A stretch of DNA of 37,996 nt from the NCBI GenBank assembly GCA_900314445.1, contig OMVA01000043.1, forward strand, positions 1-37,996, in the 5' to 3' direction. Positions 27,041-34,686 of this stretch are shown one piece after another (position 1 is the first letter of the stretch; each line of letters starts with the position of its first letter). The DNA is from an uncultured Lachnospiraceae bacterium (lineage in GTDB: Bacteria; Bacillota; Clostridia; Lachnospirales; Lachnospiraceae). Under the pieces are notes generated by a model. The model had not been told where the DNA came from and searched no databases. It saw only the letters and a program-made list of their open reading frames with translations. The position numbers were made by a program, and so were the translations under genes.

Positions 27041-27077
27041 CAAATTCAGGCAAATGAACTGTTCCTGCCTGAATTTG
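27041..27077. repeat. GGCAAATG element, copy 7, inside a 12-bp perfect inverted repeat upstream of argR
   Basis: CAAATTCAGGCA (27041-27052) and TGCCTGAATTTG (27066-27077) pair perfectly; GGCAAATGAACTG spans 27049-27061, partly in the loop. On the minus strand the stem is followed by AAATAG, so a terminator is unlikely. It lies about 45 bp before argR, where a promoter or operator would be expected. Confidence 0.7.
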
Positions 27078-27116
27078 AAACTCTTGCCAAAATACTTTGC
27101 ACCCCAAGTTTCTTTT

Positions 27117-27234
27117 ATGTAACCTATCTCATTCCGAATTACTTAATGTAACCTATTTCATTCCAAATTACTTAACGTAACCTATCTTATAGCCATTTAC
27201 TTCTATATAAGCTACCTCATGCCTAACTTCTTCT
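27117..27234 (-). repeat. 29-30-bp tandem repeats extending from the end of nadK
   Basis: Three tandem units follow the nadK stop: 27117-27145 and 27146-27174 (two differences between them), and a diverged one at 27175-27204. A fourth, more diverged unit, 27205-27234, covers the last codons and stop of nadK (minus strand GGCATGAGGTAG compared with GGAATGAGATAG). The array looks like repeated duplication of the nadK 3' end. It is not a CRISPR: units are contiguous, with no spacers. Confidence 0.75.
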
Positions 27235-28111
27235 GCAGAACCTGATATACAGACTGATCTTCCAGTTTAATCAGCCGCAACTTCTCATCGGATGCAGAAA
27301 CTTCCACATAATCCCCAATTTGCATTGGAACATTTCTATATCCATCAAAGGAAGCAAGACCTGAAGGTTCTGAGTTCTTTCTCTTCCGCATGAGTTCCAG
27401 AGTGATCTTATCTTCTGCACCAAAGACGATGGAGCGTCTGGTGAGTGAATAAGGAGAAATCGGCGTAAGAACCAGAAGTTTGGTTCCTGGATTCACGATT
27501 GGTCCGCCAGCCGACAGGTTGTAACCCGTTGAACCAGTAGGTGTTGAAATCAGAATTCCATCCGCTTCTGTGGTATCAAAGTAAGAACCATTCAGAGAAA
27601 TCTTTACCGAAATCAGCTGCAGTGCGTCTTCTCTGGCAAGAACAATGTCATTCAAAGCATTGATGACTGCCACTTCCTGCCTTTTCTCGCACGGAGCATT
27701 ATCTGCACCAGAAGCAATCTTCTTGAACACACGGCCCTTCAGCATCATTCTTTCCTCAATGCTGTAGTCCCCATTCATGAGTCGATCCAGCATTCGCTCC
27801 ATATCATCAGGTCCAACCTCCGTCAGGAAGCCCACAGTACCAAGATTCACACCAATCATAGGCAGTCCCGTACCTTCAATGGCATGGGACACACGAAGGA
27901 TAGTTCCATCTCCGCCCATAACCACCACACAGTCCACATTCTCAAACTTGTCTGCATCGATATGGGTCAGATGTTCCTCCGAATCTCCGATTACTACGGA
28001 AGCCCTGGCCCCCAGCGCCTCAATCAGCTCCTTCAATTTGTTTGCACTTTTCATTTCATGATCTTTTTTTGTATTGGTAACAATCAGGAAATTTTCGCAA
28101 GCCTTTTTCAT
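27212..28111 (-). CDS. nadK: NAD kinase
   Basis: Phosphorylates NAD to NADP. The 299-residue protein has the GGDGTILRVSHA motif (ATP/polyphosphate site), GVNLGTVGFLTEVGP, and the NAD-binding stretch TEADGILISTPTGSTGYNLSAGGP, all diagnostic. I start it at MKKACENF (28111), 7 nt after AAGG; an upstream in-frame TTG (28129) and ATG (28117) are less well placed. It follows tlyA after 43 bp that hold one copy of the GCAAATG element. Its 3' end is the source of a small tandem array. Confidence 0.95.
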   Translation of the reverse strand: MKKACENFLIVTNTKKDHEMKSANKLKELIEALGARASVVIGDSEEHLTHIDADKFENVDCVVVMGGDGTILRVSHAIEGTGLPMIGVNLGTVGFLTEVGPDDMERMLDRLMNGDYSIEERMMLKGRVFKKIASGADNAPCEKRQEVAVINALNDIVLAREDALQLISVKISLNGSYFDTTEADGILISTPTGSTGYNLSAGGPIVNPGTKLLVLTPISPYSLTRRSIVFGAEDKITLELMRKRKNSEPSGLASFDGYRNVPMQIGDYVEVSASDEKLRLIKLEDQSVYQVLQKKLGMR

Positions 28112-28125
28112 ATCCATCCCTTCAC

Positions 28126-28140
28126 GCAAATGTACTGCGC
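28126..28140 (+). repeat. GCAAATG element, copy 8
   Basis: GCAAATGTACTGCGC in the 43-bp tlyA-nadK gap, ending just before the nadK ribosome binding site. A single copy matching the consensus at all but one variable position. Confidence 0.55.
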
Positions 28141-28154
28141 TTATATGCTAAGAA

Positions 28155-29111
28155 TTACTTATCTAAAATATGATGACTTGCTTCCACAAGTCTTGCCACA
28201 TCAAATGTATGCTCATCAATCTTATAAATATCATGAGTCAGCACCTTACCTGCTGCTTCTGCAGCTGCCAGAGCCTTGGCATGCTCTGTCGCAATCTTTT
28301 CAGCAAGTCCTGGATTATCAATCTCATCCACAGACTTCTCATCTGGGGCAAACTCATTTCCACAAAGGATTTCTTTAGACTGGTTCTTTGTAATGTACAT
28401 AAGATATTCAATATTTCCTTCCGGTCCCTTTACTGGGGAGAATGTCAGTCCCAAAGGCTTAAAGCCTGCTTCCCTGGCATAGTTGAGACAAGCTTCAATT
28501 ACTTCTGCATGAACCTTATGATCCCGTACTACACCGTGCTTTCCCACCTTTTCACGACCAGCTTCAAACTGAGGCTTAATCAGGCAAACACATTCTCCTG
28601 TCTCTGTCATAAGATTGAAAAGTGGAGGCAAAACCTTGGAAAGGGAAATAAAGGAAACATCCACAGAAGCAAAATCACAAAGCTCCTGAATATGCTCTGG
28701 TTCCACATAACGGATATTTGTCTTCTCCATAACAACAACTCTTTCGTCATTACGAAGCTTCCAATCCAGCTGGCCGTGTCCAACGTCCACAGAGTAAACC
28801 TTCACGGCACCACTCTGCAGCATGCAATCCGTAAATCCACCAGTGGAAGAACCAACGTCCATGCAAACGGTGCCATCCAGCTGAATTGGGAAAGTCTGCA
28901 TAGCCTTTTCCAGCTTCAGGCCACCACGGCTTACATATTTGAGTGTCTTACCACGGACTTCAATGTTCACGTCCTCATGAAAGGTAGACCCAGCCTTATC
29001 TTCTTTTTCATTATTTACGTAGACAATGCCCGCCATAATTACAGCTTTTGCCTTCTCACGAGAAGTCACCAGTCCTTTTTCTACCAGTAATACATCTAAT
29101 CTTTTTTTCAT
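28155..29111 (-). CDS. tlyA: TlyA-family rRNA (cytidine-2'-O)-methyltransferase
   Basis: Known family members 2'-O-methylate ribosomal RNA cytidines; the old name haemolysin A is misleading. The N-terminus (1-60) is an S4 RNA-binding domain (KRLDVLLVEKGLVTSREKAK). The FtsJ-type methyltransferase has the SAM motif MDVGSSTGGFTDCMLQSGA at about 89-107 and LIKPQFEAGREKVGKHGVV. At 318 residues it is longer than the usual ~270: the last ~50 (AEKIATEHAKALAAAEAAGK..) form an added, partly helical C-terminal extension. It begins 16 bp after dxs, with a weak GAAAGAA site, which suggests expression by read-through from upstream. Confidence 0.93.
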   Translation of the reverse strand: MKKRLDVLLVEKGLVTSREKAKAVIMAGIVYVNNEKEDKAGSTFHEDVNIEVRGKTLKYVSRGGLKLEKAMQTFPIQLDGTVCMDVGSSTGGFTDCMLQSGAVKVYSVDVGHGQLDWKLRNDERVVVMEKTNIRYVEPEHIQELCDFASVDVSFISLSKVLPPLFNLMTETGECVCLIKPQFEAGREKVGKHGVVRDHKVHAEVIEACLNYAREAGFKPLGLTFSPVKGPEGNIEYLMYITKNQSKEILCGNEFAPDEKSVDEIDNPGLAEKIATEHAKALAAAEAAGKVLTHDIYKIDEHTFDVARLVEASHHILDK

Positions 29112-29127
29112 AAAATTCTTTCTATTC

Positions 29128-31035
29128 CTATTTCTTGATTGCTTTCAAAAGTTCCTGGCAAATGGAATGCTCGCCAAGACCTTCCAACTCCAAAAGTTGA
29201 TTTCTCTTACCGTGCTGAACCACGTCATCCTTCAGGCAGAAATGCTTGAATTCAGGACGAGATTCCTGCATCTTTACAATCTCATAACCAATGCTTTGAC
29301 CTACAGAACCACTTTCAATAGCTTCTTCCACCACAGCCACCACATCATACTTTGCGATGATCTGTCGAATTTTTTCCAGGTCTAAAGGTTTTATAAAACG
29401 CATATTAATCAGCTCTGGCCCATAGCCTGTTTCTTTTTCAATGGCATTTCTCACATGGTAAGCAGTTGCCACCATGGAACCCACTGCAAAGATGGCCAGA
29501 GATTTTGTCTTAGCTTCTTGCTTATTTTCAGGACATACTACTTCAGGGCACACTTCTTCTGAACGTCCTAACCGGAACTTATCATTTATATGATCCAGTT
29601 CTGTAAAAGCATTTCCCTTTGGATAGCGAATAACCACAGGGCCTTCTGCCTCAGCGGCATAATTCATGGCAGTGGCAAGTTCATGTGCACCCTTTGGTGC
29701 GATATAGGTAAGTCCAGGCATTAGTGAAAGGTAAGCAGTATCGTAGATACCCTGATGGGTTTCACCATCTTCTCCTACTATACCTGCACGGTCCAGACAA
29801 AATACCACATGAAGTTTTTGCAGGCACACATCATGGAGAATCTGATCAAAACCTCTCTGCAGGAAGGAGGAATATACAGCAAAAAAAGGAATATATCCGC
29901 CTTTGGCAAGTCCTGCTGCAAAGGTAACTGCATGTTGTTCCGCAATTCCTACATCAAATGTTCGCTCTGGATATTGTCTCTGGAAGGCTCTAATTCCCGT
30001 TCCACCAGACATGGCAGCAGTAATGGCAACAATCTTATCGTTCCTGCTCCCCAGTTCCAGAAGTGTGTTGGAAAATACATCCGTATAAGAATCCTCTTTC
30101 TTTCGAGCCAGGGCACGGCCTGTGGCTGGATCAAAAGGACCTACACCATGGAAGTGCTCCGGATAGCGTTCCGCCATCTTGTAGCCCTTACCCTTCTTAG
30201 TCTTTACATGAATGAGCACAGGATGATTTAACTTAAAGGCATCCTCAAAGATTTCTGTCATGCTTTCAATGTCATGACCATCCAGAGGACCCACATAGGT
30301 GATTCCCATCTCATCAAAGATGGTATCGGGAACAATCAGATTTCTCAGATGGTCCTTGGAACGTTTCACGCCTCTTGAGATTTTGTCTCCCACATCCGGC
30401 ATCTTACGCAAAGTATTTTCCACGCCAGTCTTCAGCTTATTGTAGGATTTACCTACACGGAATTTACTCAGGCTGGTGGAGAAAGAACCCACATTCCGGG
30501 AAATGGACATTTCATTATCGTTAAGAATAATAACGATATTGGAATTCAACATGGACATCTGGTCCAGGGCTTCATAAGCCATACCACCAGTAAGAGAACC
30601 ATCTCCAATGACGGCACAAACCTTTTCATGACTGCCACGCAACTCTCTTGCTTCTGCAAGACCAACGGCTGCAGAAAGAGATGTGGAGGAATGTCCTGTA
30701 TTAAAAGCATCCGAATCCGACTCGGAAGACTTCGGGAAACCACTCATGCCACCCAGCTGACGTAAACTTTTGAATCCATCCTTACGGCCAGTTAAAATCT
30801 TATGGGTATAGGACTGATGTCCCACGTCAAAAATGAGCTTATCCTCAGGAAAGCTCATACAACGGTGCAGAGCCATGGTCAGTTCGATTGCACCTAAATT
30901 AGACGCAAGATGTCCGCCTGTCTTGGATATAGAATCAATCAAAAAACGGCGGATTTCTCCTGCAAGCTCCGGAAGACGCTCCTTCGGAACTTTCTTTATG
31001 TCATTTTCTTTTTGTATACTGTCTAATAAGCTCAA
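29128..31035 (-). CDS. dxs: 1-deoxy-D-xylulose-5-phosphate synthase
   Basis: ThDP enzyme that joins pyruvate and glyceraldehyde-3-phosphate, the entry to the non-mevalonate isoprenoid pathway (also supplying thiamine and pyridoxal). The 635-residue protein has FDVGHQSYTHKILTGR, the ThDP/Mg motif GDGSLTGGMAYEALD, GPLDGHDIE, HVKTKKGKGY and the transketolase-type middle with DRAGIVGEDGETHQG. The start is TTG (31035), 5 nt after AGAAGGT; no ATG fits as well. It lies 11 bp after ispA. A GGCAAATGGAATGC match occurs inside its last codons (29157-29170). Confidence 0.95.
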   Translation of the reverse strand: MSLLDSIQKENDIKKVPKERLPELAGEIRRFLIDSISKTGGHLASNLGAIELTMALHRCMSFPEDKLIFDVGHQSYTHKILTGRKDGFKSLRQLGGMSGFPKSSESDSDAFNTGHSSTSLSAAVGLAEARELRGSHEKVCAVIGDGSLTGGMAYEALDQMSMLNSNIVIILNDNEMSISRNVGSFSTSLSKFRVGKSYNKLKTGVENTLRKMPDVGDKISRGVKRSKDHLRNLIVPDTIFDEMGITYVGPLDGHDIESMTEIFEDAFKLNHPVLIHVKTKKGKGYKMAERYPEHFHGVGPFDPATGRALARKKEDSYTDVFSNTLLELGSRNDKIVAITAAMSGGTGIRAFQRQYPERTFDVGIAEQHAVTFAAGLAKGGYIPFFAVYSSFLQRGFDQILHDVCLQKLHVVFCLDRAGIVGEDGETHQGIYDTAYLSLMPGLTYIAPKGAHELATAMNYAAEAEGPVVIRYPKGNAFTELDHINDKFRLGRSEEVCPEVVCPENKQEAKTKSLAIFAVGSMVATAYHVRNAIEKETGYGPELINMRFIKPLDLEKIRQIIAKYDVVAVVEEAIESGSVGQSIGYEIVKMQESRPEFKHFCLKDDVVQHGKRNQLLELEGLGEHSICQELLKAIKK

Positions 31036-31046
31036 GTTTTACCTTC

Positions 31047-31952
31047 TTACTTATCTCGTCCCGCCAACTGACAAATCAGCTTCTTTAATAACTTTGCATC
31101 CTTATTTGCATTCTCATCAATAACATGAGAAAGGATATCAAGGGCAAGATCTGTTTTTTTCGCAATATATTCTTCTGCTGCATCCAGTCCATTAAGAGAA
31201 GCATAGGTAGTCTTCTCATTTCTGGCATCCTGCCCAACTTCCTTGCCGATTTCCTCAGCACTGGCAGTCATATCCAGAACATCATCTCTAACCTGGAAGG
31301 CAAGGCCAATGGCACGACCTGCAATTTTTATATCCGATAAAGTCTTTTCATCCGCACCAGCAAGACAAGCACCAATCATCATAGGCGCTTCCATAAGAGC
31401 TGCTGTCTTCTTTTCATAAATGTACTTCATCTGCTTCTCATCCAGAACTTTTCCAGTGAGAACAACATCCGCACTCTGGCCACCCAGCATGCCATGAATT
31501 CCAGACTTTTTCGCAAGCAGTGCAAAAGCACGCTCCACCGTCTTGGATCCCGGCTTCTTTATAAAGCCCAGAGCCGCTGTTTCATAAGCAAGATTTAAAA
31601 GAGCATCTCCTGCCAGAATCGCCACATCTTCCCCAAACTGTACATGTACAGAAGGCTTGCCGTGACGAAGGCTATCATTATCTAAAGCTGGTAAATCATC
31701 ATGAATCAGACTATGCGTGTGTACCATTTCAATGGCCGCAGCAAAAGGCTCCACAATATCTCCCTTGCCACCCATAGCCCGGTAAGTCAGCATCATAAGC
31801 ATAGGTCTCACTCGCTTACCACCACTGGCAATTGCATAAGACATTGCATTTCGAACCTCTGCTGAATACCCTGATGTCTCCGGCATATAATCCAAAATCA
31901 CACCGTCGATTTCCTGTCTCAGGCGATCCATATCCATATCATCAAATGACAA
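31047..31952 (-). CDS. ispA: Polyprenyl (farnesyl) diphosphate synthase
   Basis: Condenses isopentenyl diphosphate with allylic diphosphates. Both aspartate-rich motifs are present: HDDLPALDND (first) and FQVRDDVLDM (second), with GGKRVRPML at the N-terminus as the IPP site. The 301-residue size fits the C15/C20 short-chain group. I choose the TTG at 31952 because GGGGGTG lies 6 nt upstream; a GTG at 31961 overlaps that site, and an ATG lies only at 31937. Next to dxs and the exonuclease VII genes it occupies its usual clostridial position. Confidence 0.93.
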   Translation of the reverse strand: MSFDDMDMDRLRQEIDGVILDYMPETSGYSAEVRNAMSYAIASGGKRVRPMLMMLTYRAMGGKGDIVEPFAAAIEMVHTHSLIHDDLPALDNDSLRHGKPSVHVQFGEDVAILAGDALLNLAYETAALGFIKKPGSKTVERAFALLAKKSGIHGMLGGQSADVVLTGKVLDEKQMKYIYEKKTAALMEAPMMIGACLAGADEKTLSDIKIAGRAIGLAFQVRDDVLDMTASAEEIGKEVGQDARNEKTTYASLNGLDAAEEYIAKKTDLALDILSHVIDENANKDAKLLKKLICQLAGRDK

Positions 31953-31969
31953 AATGAACACCCCCGTTA

Positions 31970-32185
31970 TTAAATTTCATCATCATTTTCAGGATTTAAA
32001 ATCTGAAGCTGTTTCTCCACACCTTCCAGATTTTCCTGACATTTCCTAGTAAGCTCCATACCTTCCTGATAGAGCTTAACAGAATCCTTAAGACTGGTTT
32101 CAGAGCTTGAAAGAAGTGCAGTAATCTCTTCAATTCTTGCAAGCGCTGCTTCTAAGTCAAATTCCTCTTCCTTTTTCGCTGCCAT
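31970..32185 (-). CDS. xseB: Exodeoxyribonuclease VII small subunit
   Basis: Small helical subunit of the single-strand-specific nuclease Exo VII. The 71-residue protein has the family pattern FDLEAALARIEEITALLSS...LKDSVKLYQEGMELTRKCQENL. The start is MAAKKEEEF (32185), preceded by AGGAAGGAAATAT; the longer in-frame reading to 32209 would include this ribosome binding site. It lies 25 bp after xseA and 17 bp before ispA. Confidence 0.94.
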   Translation of the reverse strand: MAAKKEEEFDLEAALARIEEITALLSSSETSLKDSVKLYQEGMELTRKCQENLEGVEKQLQILNPENDDEI

Positions 32186-32210
32186 ATATTTCCTTCCTAA
32201 TCCCTGCAAA

Positions 32211-33527
32211 TTAACTTAATTTCTTTTTATTTATCTGCTTTACATCCGCATCCACTGTACCATCATGCAATACCAGCAGCAGGCTGTCTCCTGGGGCAAT
32301 ATCATTTACCGAACGAACTGCCTCTCCAATTTCGCCGTCTTTCCCCCGCTTGGCAATATGGCCCATGCCCTCCACAAAGTTCTTGGTAGGATCCAGTCCT
32401 GCCATTTTTGCCTGGAGCACTTCAAAGCGATGTTTCTTAAGGCGGAATTGATTGTTCATGGCAAGAAGCATTTCCTCTCTTGCCGTATCAAAGCGATTGC
32501 TTACGCCGGCAAATTTATTTGCAAAGGCCTGATTCAGGCGATCCCGAATATTGTCCAGCTTCTGCATCTGATCATGTGTCTTTCTTTCCGGACTCTTCAA
32601 CATGAAGGCAGAACGTACCTTCAGGAAAATTGCTTCCTTGGCAGAAAGCTTTGCCTGCATGGAAGTCTGCATCTGTCTCTGACTCATGCGCACACGATTA
32701 ATATCCGTCATTACATCCGGCACAGAAAGCTCCGCCGCCGCAGTTGGGGTTGCTGCCCTCTTATCTGCCACATAGTCAGAAATTGTATTATGTACTTCAT
32801 GACCAACAGAGGAAATGATTGGCGTCTTACATGCAAAGATTGCCCGGGCCAATGACTCCTCGTTGAAAGCCCAGAGTTCCTCAATGGAACCGCCACCACG
32901 ACCAATGATAATGGTATCTACTCCCATTTTATCGAAGTACTCAATACCCTTAATAATGGTCTTTGCTGCTCCTTCTCCCTGTACCTTACAAGGATAAAGA
33001 ATCAGCTGAACATATGGATTTCTTCTGTGGGCAGTAGTCTCAATATCATGAATAACTGCACCAGTCTTGGAAGTAACAATTCCAATGGTCTTTGGGTGCT
33101 TAGGAATTTCCTTCTTACACTCAAAATCAAAGAGGCCTTCTTCTGCAAGTTTTGCCTTTAAAGCCTCATAAGCCGCATTCAGTTTACCCTCAATATTTTC
33201 CTGAGGAGCAATCTTCTGGGCTATAATCTGGAACTTACCACTTGGTTCATAAAGGCTAATATTTCCCAGAATGAAAATGGCAAGTCCATTTTGCAATTCA
33301 AATCCAACACGATTTACATTTGAATTGAACATGGTAACAGCAATGGTGGTTCCGTCCTCTCCCTTCAGGGTGAAGTAAGCATGTCCAGACGAACCATTTC
33401 GGCTGTAGTTGGAAATCTCGCCACGCACCACAATACGCTGTAAAAACGGTTCCGCATCCAGCATACCCTTAACGTATGCATTGACCTGCGCAACCGTATA
33501 GACTTTCATCTTTTTACCTTCAGGCAT
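32211..33527 (-). CDS. xseA: Exodeoxyribonuclease VII large subunit
   Basis: Catalytic subunit of Exo VII, which degrades single-stranded DNA to oligonucleotides. The 438-residue protein has an N-terminal OB domain (VRGEISNYSRNGSSGHAYFTLK), the catalytic region with TIIIGRGGGSIEELWAFNEE and PIISSVGHEVHNTISDYVADKRAATPTAAAE, and a helical C-terminal region that binds XseB. The ATG at 33527 directly follows the nusB stop and uses AAGGAAG inside the nusB tail. MKVYTV at 33509 is an alternative, with its own AAGG. Confidence 0.95.
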   Translation of the reverse strand: MPEGKKMKVYTVAQVNAYVKGMLDAEPFLQRIVVRGEISNYSRNGSSGHAYFTLKGEDGTTIAVTMFNSNVNRVGFELQNGLAIFILGNISLYEPSGKFQIIAQKIAPQENIEGKLNAAYEALKAKLAEEGLFDFECKKEIPKHPKTIGIVTSKTGAVIHDIETTAHRRNPYVQLILYPCKVQGEGAAKTIIKGIEYFDKMGVDTIIIGRGGGSIEELWAFNEESLARAIFACKTPIISSVGHEVHNTISDYVADKRAATPTAAAELSVPDVMTDINRVRMSQRQMQTSMQAKLSAKEAIFLKVRSAFMLKSPERKTHDQMQKLDNIRDRLNQAFANKFAGVSNRFDTAREEMLLAMNNQFRLKKHRFEVLQAKMAGLDPTKNFVEGMGHIAKRGKDGEIGEAVRSVNDIAPGDSLLLVLHDGTVDADVKQINKKKLS

Positions 33528-33528
33528 T

Positions 33529-34056
33529 CTAATCTTCCTTCATTACGCTAGACAAAATTCCGTTAATAAAACCAGAAGCCTTATCATCGCAGTATGTCTT
33601 AGCCAGATTTACAGCTTCATCTACTGCAACCTTAGCTGGAATATCTTCATCAAACTTTAATTCATAGATAGCAAGTCTAAGGATGCCAAGTTCTGCACGT
33701 CCAAGACGAGGAACCTTCCATCCATTACTGTTCTGCTCTAAGATTTCATCAATCTCAGGAAGACGCAATACAACCCCCTGCACCTTTCTGCGGATATATT
33801 CACGGTCCTCATGTGTTACAGGAGAAATCGCTTCTTCACAATAATCTGTCTCGCCATCAGCAAGAGCAATCTTATCTTCCTCAGCCTTTACCGCCTCAAC
33901 TGTAGCCATAGAAGCCTTAGAAAGGAACTCTTCTGGTTCCGCAACTAACTGCTGAAGGTAATTCTCCTCCTGATCTGTAATATCCTGTGATGGATAAAAT
34001 GGGATCTGGAACACAATACGGAAAGCCGCATCTCTTAAATCATGTCTTGTCATCAT
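33529..34056 (-). CDS. nusB: Transcription antitermination factor NusB
   Basis: All-helical factor that works with NusE/S10 on boxA RNA in rRNA transcription. The start TRHDLRDAAFRIVFQ, and the end KVPRLGRAELGILRLAIYELKF.EDIPAKVAVDEAVNLAKTY followed by FINGILSS, are diagnostic. At 175 residues it is longer than the usual 130-150, because of an acidic insertion at about 45-80 (VEAVKAEEDKIALADGETDY). GGAAAAAAAGAT precedes two adjacent ATG codons; either could be used. It is the second gene of the asp23-recN run. Confidence 0.94.
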   Translation of the reverse strand: MMTRHDLRDAAFRIVFQIPFYPSQDITDQEENYLQQLVAEPEEFLSKASMATVEAVKAEEDKIALADGETDYCEEAISPVTHEDREYIRRKVQGVVLRLPEIDEILEQNSNGWKVPRLGRAELGILRLAIYELKFDEDIPAKVAVDEAVNLAKTYCDDKASGFINGILSSVMKED

Positions 34057-34081
34057 ATCTTTTTTTCCTATACTTTCTGGT

Positions 34082-34105
34082 CAAATGCGCCCACAGTACA
34101 TTTGG
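34082..34105. repeat. GCAAATG element, copy 9 (diverged, paired)
   Basis: CAAATGCGC near 34082 and, on the opposite strand, GCCAAATGTACTGTGGGCGC (34087-34105) make a diverged inverted pair in the nusB leader. The TACTG-GCGC part matches the copy at 28126. Confidence 0.4.
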
Positions 34106-34149
34106 CAAAATTTTATTTATCTACGTAATTCGTAGTTTTTATCAAAGAA

Positions 34150-34171
34150 CCATTTAGCAAATGGAATTGTC
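34150..34171. repeat. GCAAATG element, copy 10
   Basis: GCAAATGGAATTGTC (34157-34171), preceded by CCATTT so that CCATTT-AGC-AAATGG (34150-34164) forms a 6-bp hairpin, right after the asp23 stop. It resembles the copy at 8449 (GCAAATGGGATTGTC). Confidence 0.5.
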
Positions 34172-34178
34172 AGGGCGA

Positions 34179-34562
34179 CTAGGCCCCAAAATCAATACCA
34201 GCAATCTTTACATTAACCTGCCTGCAGGTAAGACCAGTCATAGTCTCCAGGGTTGTCTTAACCTTTTCCTGCACATTTTTTGAAACTTCAACAATATTAA
34301 AGCCGAACTTAATTACCAGGGCCACATCCACCAAAACACTCTTTTCTTCATAAGAGATTCGGATGCCCTTAGACAGAGTCTTCTTCCCTAACTTGGCAAT
34401 CAGATCTCGGGTAATATCCCCAGACAGCTGAGCCACTCCATCCACCTCAGTAACAGCAAGGCCTACAATAGAAGACACCACATCATCCGCAATTTCGATA
34501 ATGCCTGCCCCTTCTGCATTTACTGTGAACTTTTCATCATTCAGAATTTTTTCTTCTGCCAC
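34179..34562 (-). CDS. Asp23/Gls24 family protein
   Basis: Small envelope-associated protein of the Asp23 (DUF322) family, often linked to cell-envelope stress; the exact role is unclear. The 127-residue product has the core IEIADDVVSSIVGLAVTEVDGVAQLSG and a second part VDVALVIKFGFNIVEVSKNVQEKVKTTLETMTGL. I start it at GTG 34562 because AGGAGG lies 6 nt upstream; an in-frame extension to 34622 would be read through this site and the promoter. It is the first gene of the long asp23-nusB-xseAB-ispA-dxs-tlyA-nadK run. Confidence 0.93.
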   Translation of the reverse strand: MAEEKILNDEKFTVNAEGAGIIEIADDVVSSIVGLAVTEVDGVAQLSGDITRDLIAKLGKKTLSKGIRISYEEKSVLVDVALVIKFGFNIVEVSKNVQEKVKTTLETMTGLTCRQVNVKIAGIDFGA

Positions 34563-34613
34563 GGTACACCTCCTATATTCGTAAACCGAATCCTCTTGAC
34601 ATAGATACTGAAT

Positions 34614-34642
34614 ATTATACAAAACTTATTCGCCGGTGGCAA
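34614..34642 (-). promoter_or_regulatory. Promoter of the asp23-nusB-... operon
   Basis: TTGCCA (34637-34642), a 17-bp spacer, and TATAAT (34614-34619) on the minus strand. This is the best vegetative promoter in the window. It starts 2 bp after the T-run of the rfbH terminator, and a start near 34607 would leave a short (~45 nt) leader before the asp23 GTG. Confidence 0.8.
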
Positions 34643-34644
34643 TG

Positions 34645-34676
34645 AAAAAGCGGTTGTAAGCCTGGCCTACAACCGC
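34645..34676 (-). terminator. Intrinsic terminator after rfbH
   Basis: GCGGTTGTA (34650-34658) and TACAACCGC (34668-34676) form a perfect 9-bp stem with a 9-nt loop, followed on the minus strand by TTTTTCATT. It lies 10 bp past the rfbH stop and isolates the surface-sugar locus from the housekeeping operon. Confidence 0.9.
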
Positions 34677-34686
34677 ATTTATTCAT

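Noticed and set aside
27117..27234. A CRISPR array
   Set aside because: The 29-30-bp units are contiguous with no spacers, vary between copies, and there are no cas genes.
28170..29090. A 306-codon open frame on the plus strand opposite tlyA
   Set aside because: It is the antisense shadow of tlyA, rich in Cys/His/Ile/Phe with no motif, no ribosome binding site and no family resemblance.
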